From positions 1 to 9,357 of the forward strand of contig CBDUWP010000060.1 of the NCBI GenBank assembly GCA_965370955.1: DNA of 9,357 bases, given 5' to 3'. Under the pieces are notes generated by a model. That model did not search any database, was not told the origin of the DNA, and was given only the letters and a program-made list of their open reading frames with translations. Numbering within the stretch: the stretch's first letter is position 1; the number at the start of each line of letters is the position of its first letter. Of this stretch, positions 7,433 to 9,357 are shown one piece after another. The position numbers and the translations under genes were made by a program. This DNA is from CBDUWP01 sp965370955 (GTDB taxonomy: Bacteria > Planctomycetota > Phycisphaerae > Sedimentisphaerales > Anaerobacaceae).

Positions 7433-7461
7433 TTGCAAATAGATTCAAAAAGCGATATCAT
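7433..7461 (+). promoter_or_regulatory. probable promoter of the response regulator gene
   Basis: TTGCAA at 7433-7438 and TATCAT at 7456-7461 are spaced by 17 bp (4/6 and 5/6 matches to the sigma-70 consensus). The expected start is near 7468, giving a leader of about 35 nt to the ATG at 7503. The -35 is embedded in the inverted repeat TATTTG-TTG-CAAATA (7427-7441), a candidate operator. Confidence 0.5.
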
Positions 7462-7489
7462 GACTTGCCTATTGCTATATTTTGAAAAT

Positions 7490-7496
7490 GGAGAAG
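7490..7496 (+). promoter_or_regulatory. ribosome binding site that fixes the regulator's ATG start
   Basis: GGAGAAG lies 6 nt before the ATG at 7503. The longer reading frame opens at a TTG at 7482 and has an ATG at 7488, but neither has a ribosome site, and the second overlaps this one. The start is therefore placed at 7503. Confidence 0.75.
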
Positions 7497-7502
7497 CCTG
7501 CT

Positions 7503-7970
7503 ATGACAGGACCGGACATAGAAACGAAAAAACCACTGATTTTAGTTGTCGATGATAATCTGCAAAATCTTGAATTGCTTCAGGCTTATCTGGAGGATTT
7601 GGACTGTACGACAATATCAGCCGGCGACGGCTTTGCTGCTATCGAAATGGTGAGCCAACATTCACCGGATTTGATTTTGCTCGATGTGATGATGCCTAAG
7701 ATGAGCGGCTTTGAGGTCTGTCGGCAATTGAAAGCTAATCCTGAAACGGCAAACATATCGATCATTATGGTTACAGCCTTAAATGAGTTCGGTGACATTG
7801 AGAGGGCAATGGATTGCGGAACCGATGACTTTGTCAGCAAACCTGTCAATAAATTCGAGCTTATCACTCGTGTTAAAACTATGCTGAAATTGAAGCATCT
7901 AAGCGATAAGCTGCAACGCACATTAGCATATCTAAGCGAAATCGAAAAACAACACAATATAACCCACTAG
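7503..7970 (+). CDS. single-domain response regulator (CheY/PleD-type receiver)
   Basis: This is a receiver protein of 155 residues from the ATG at 7503. The receiver fold spans about 11-128. It has the acidic pair D17-D18 ('VVDDN'), the phosphoacceptor D61 in 'LILLDVMMPKMSGFEV', the switch Thr91 in 'IIMVTALNE', and Lys113 in 'VSKPVNKFEL', so every residue needed for phosphorylation is present. There is no DNA-binding, GGDEF or other output domain. The C-terminus (about 130-150) is a short charged helix ('LSDKLQRTLAYLSEIEKQ') that could be a coiled-coil interaction segment. Output is probably by protein-protein contact or as a phosphorelay intermediate. The histidine kinase gene diverges from the same control region and is the obvious candidate partner, but the pairing is inferred from position only. 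No convincing terminator follows it. Confidence 0.92.
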   Translation: MTGPDIETKKPLILVVDDNLQNLELLQAYLEDLDCTTISAGDGFAAIEMVSQHSPDLILLDVMMPKMSGFEVCRQLKANPETANISIIMVTALNEFGDIERAMDCGTDDFVSKPVNKFELITRVKTMLKLKHLSDKLQRTLAYLSEIEKQHNITH

Positions 7971-8054
7971 CTGAGCCATTGATCAATTTTTTCTTAATTG
8001 GCGTTTTGACTGAATAAATCCGCCGATAATAGTGAGGCCAGTGCAATTTCTCTT

Positions 8055-8082
8055 TTGACAAAATTGTAACAACCAATATATT
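8055..8082 (+). promoter_or_regulatory. probable promoter of the TPR gene
   Basis: TTGACA at 8055-8060 (6/6) and TATATT at 8077-8082 (5/6) are separated by 16 bp. The expected start is near 8089, giving a leader of about 135 nt before the ATG at 8225. It lies in the 254-bp gap after the response regulator gene and overlaps a pair of dyad repeats. Confidence 0.55.
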
Positions 8083-8100
8083 CCGACCAATTGTCACAAC
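8062..8100. promoter_or_regulatory. paired operator-like dyads AATTGTnACAAC
   Basis: AATTGTAACAAC (8062-8073) and AATTGTCACAAC (8089-8100) differ at one base and are 27 bp apart. Each contains a perfect TTGT-N-ACAA dyad. The first sits in the spacer between the -35 and -10 of the promoter at 8055, and the second lies at the predicted transcription start. That placement is typical of repressor operators. The binding protein is unknown. Confidence 0.5.
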
Positions 8101-8224
8101 ATTTCGAGTAAAACTCATAAATCATATTAAACATATTGGTTTTGATTAACTGAGCTATTTGTCTTGTCGATATTCTAAATGCAACATAAGAATGAAACTG
8201 CTTGACTGGCTTTTGGAGAGTGTG

Positions 8225-9357
8225 ATGAATAGAGTGCTGGATATTTTTGGCAAAGCGATCGATATCGGTGTGTCCGATTTGATCTGGAATTGGCTCGACT
8301 TGACGTTGCAGAATTCATGTGGTGATGAAAATGGCGACATTCTTGGTGAGATTGTCGACTTGGCTTCGGAGAGACATTTCGAGCAGGCTGAAAATAAAAT
8401 AAAATTTTATTTGTTTGAAAATCCATCCTGTATAAAAGGAAGAATGGCTGCCGCTGCGATTTGTCTGCAAGTCAACGATATCGATGAGGCGATCGAGCAG
8501 CTCAAATCTGTTTATATTCGTCAGGCTAACAATACGCTGGCACTGTATGGTTTGGGTCACTGTTATGAAAGAAAAAACCAGCAGAGCAGAGCGGTGGAGT
8601 TTTATCAGGATTGTCTTAAATTCAAAAATCATCTTCAGCTTCCTCGTCTTCGTCTAGCCACAATTTATTTCAAAAGCGGTCAGTTGGAAAAAACTGTCTA
8701 TGAATATGAGCAGCTCAAAGCGGAATATCCAGATGATATTTCGATCTTATTGCTGTTGGGAAATTTGTATATATTGGCGAAACAATATCAAGCGGCCGAA
8801 GATGTTTTCAATAGTGCGATTCTAGTTCATCCTGATAATTTTCATGGTGATAATGGAAAAATAGACGCTCTTGTCAAGAGAGGGCATTTGGCTAAAGCGA
8901 TGGAGCTTTTGGATGCTCGGTTGGGGCATCCGCCGTATCGGCCAGACCTTATGCTGAAAAAAGCTGACCTGTTCTCGCTTTCAGGAGATATTGATTTGGC
9001 TCACGATCAATATGAGCAGACAATCAATTGCTATCCAGATTTTTTAGAGGCTATTATTAAATTTGGCACGCATTATTTGCAAATCGGGCAGTTACGTTCG
9101 GCAGCGATGCAGTTCAATTTAGCGATTGAGATTAATGATCGCATAGTGGATTCTTATATCGGGCTTGCGACTGCTCAAAAGCTGGGCGGTAAAAAAAATG
9201 CGGCGATGGAAACGCTGGCATTGGCTTCTGCGATTGGGCCAAACAGTGCCATTCTCTTTACTGAAACCGCTATACTAAATCTTAAATCAGCTTTTGATCA
9301 TGACAGGCATGATAATCCAAAAGATTTGATTGATATGGTTTTTGATGTCTATCGGCA
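8225..9357 (+). CDS. TPR-repeat protein, 3' end outside the window
   Basis: An open frame of 377 complete codons runs from the ATG at 8225 to the right edge without a stop. GGAGAG at 8215-8220 supports the start. The first 35 residues ('MNRVLDIFGKAIDIG...') form a hydrophobic/amphipathic stretch without a signal peptide. From about residue 40 the protein is a series of helical repeats with the TPR pattern. The clearest units are about 105-133 ('ALYGLGHCYERKNQQSRAVE'), 139-170, 173-205 ('LLLLGNLYILAKQYQAAEDV', ending HPDN), 241-272, 274-305 and 309-340, most with the A/G-x(3)-Y/F and terminal 'P-D/N' signatures. TPR arrays are protein-binding scaffolds, usually cytoplasmic or periplasmic adaptors. 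No enzymatic motif is visible in the part shown, and its pathway cannot be assigned. It has its own promoter, so it is probably not in the response regulator's transcription unit. Confidence 0.85.
   Translation, partial: MNRVLDIFGKAIDIGVSDLIWNWLDLTLQNSCGDENGDILGEIVDLASERHFEQAENKIKFYLFENPSCIKGRMAAAAICLQVNDIDEAIEQLKSVYIRQANNTLALYGLGHCYERKNQQSRAVEFYQDCLKFKNHLQLPRLRLATIYFKSGQLEKTVYEYEQLKAEYPDDISILLLLGNLYILAKQYQAAEDVFNSAILVHPDNFHGDNGKIDALVKRGHLAKAMELLDARLGHPPYRPDLMLKKADLFSLSGDIDLAHDQYEQTINCYPDFLEAIIKFGTHYLQIGQLRSAAMQFNLAIEINDRIVDSYIGLATAQKLGGKKNAAMETLALASAIGPNSAILFTETAILNLKSAFDHDRHDNPKDLIDMVFDVYR

Noticed and set aside
7482..7502. Longer start (TTG) for the response regulator
   Set aside because: No ribosome site precedes 7482, whereas GGAGAAG is placed correctly for the ATG at 7503.
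7971..8010. Terminator after the response regulator (TTGATCAATTTTTT)
   Set aside because: The palindrome has no loop and cannot fold as a hairpin; longer pairings in the area have only 4-bp stems.
7879..8118. Minus-strand frame across the regulator's end and the following spacer
   Set aside because: It overlaps the end of the receiver gene and the candidate promoter at 8055, and its product is unrecognisable.
8155..8632. Minus-strand frames opposite the start of the TPR gene
   Set aside because: The plus-strand frame has clear TPR repeats and a good ribosome site; these are antisense shadows.

Overview
The window is AT-rich bacterial DNA. The best guess at a host is a planctomycete of the Phycisphaerae/Sedimentisphaerales type. 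This rests on two things: a planctomycete-style dockerin pair (acidic Ca-binding loops followed by 'DFAVFAKQW') attached to a C-terminal beta-sandwich module, and a mixture of TTG and ATG starts with clear GGAG-type ribosome sites. This is inference from protein style, because there is no rRNA or marker gene in the window.

Layout. Positions 1-184 are intergenic, with a weak terminator-like hairpin near the left edge. At 185-1582 (+) lies a periplasmic D-Ala-D-Ala carboxypeptidase/endopeptidase of the PBP4/DacB (S13) family. A perfect-consensus promoter (TTGACA, 17 bp, TATAAT) follows and drives a large modular protein at 1714-4116 (+). That protein has three N-terminal membrane helices, a DUF362 domain, a dockerin-like pair and a C-terminal beta-sandwich. 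Convergent to it is a three-gene minus-strand operon, read 7242 to 4189: a soluble histidine kinase with a TTG start, a full-length CNNM/CBS/CorC-type membrane protein, and a shorter CNNM/CBS paralogue that overlaps its neighbour by 8 bp. Divergent from the kinase is a stand-alone response regulator receiver protein at 7503-7970 (+). The last gene starts at 8225 (+) and runs off the right edge. It encodes a TPR-repeat protein and has its own promoter carrying two near-identical TTGTnACAA dyads.

How the genes may work together. The left half is cell-envelope material: a peptidoglycan hydrolase and a membrane-anchored exported protein. In the centre, a sensorless kinase and an output-less receiver share a 260-bp divergent control region that contains tandem direct repeats and a palindrome over the receiver promoter's -35. 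The kinase is co-transcribed with two CorC/CNNM-like proteins, a class linked to divalent-cation (Mg/Co) handling. A phosphorelay tied to ion transport or envelope state is a reasonable hypothesis but is not shown by the sequence. I see no tRNA, rRNA, CRISPR array, insertion sequence or riboswitch.
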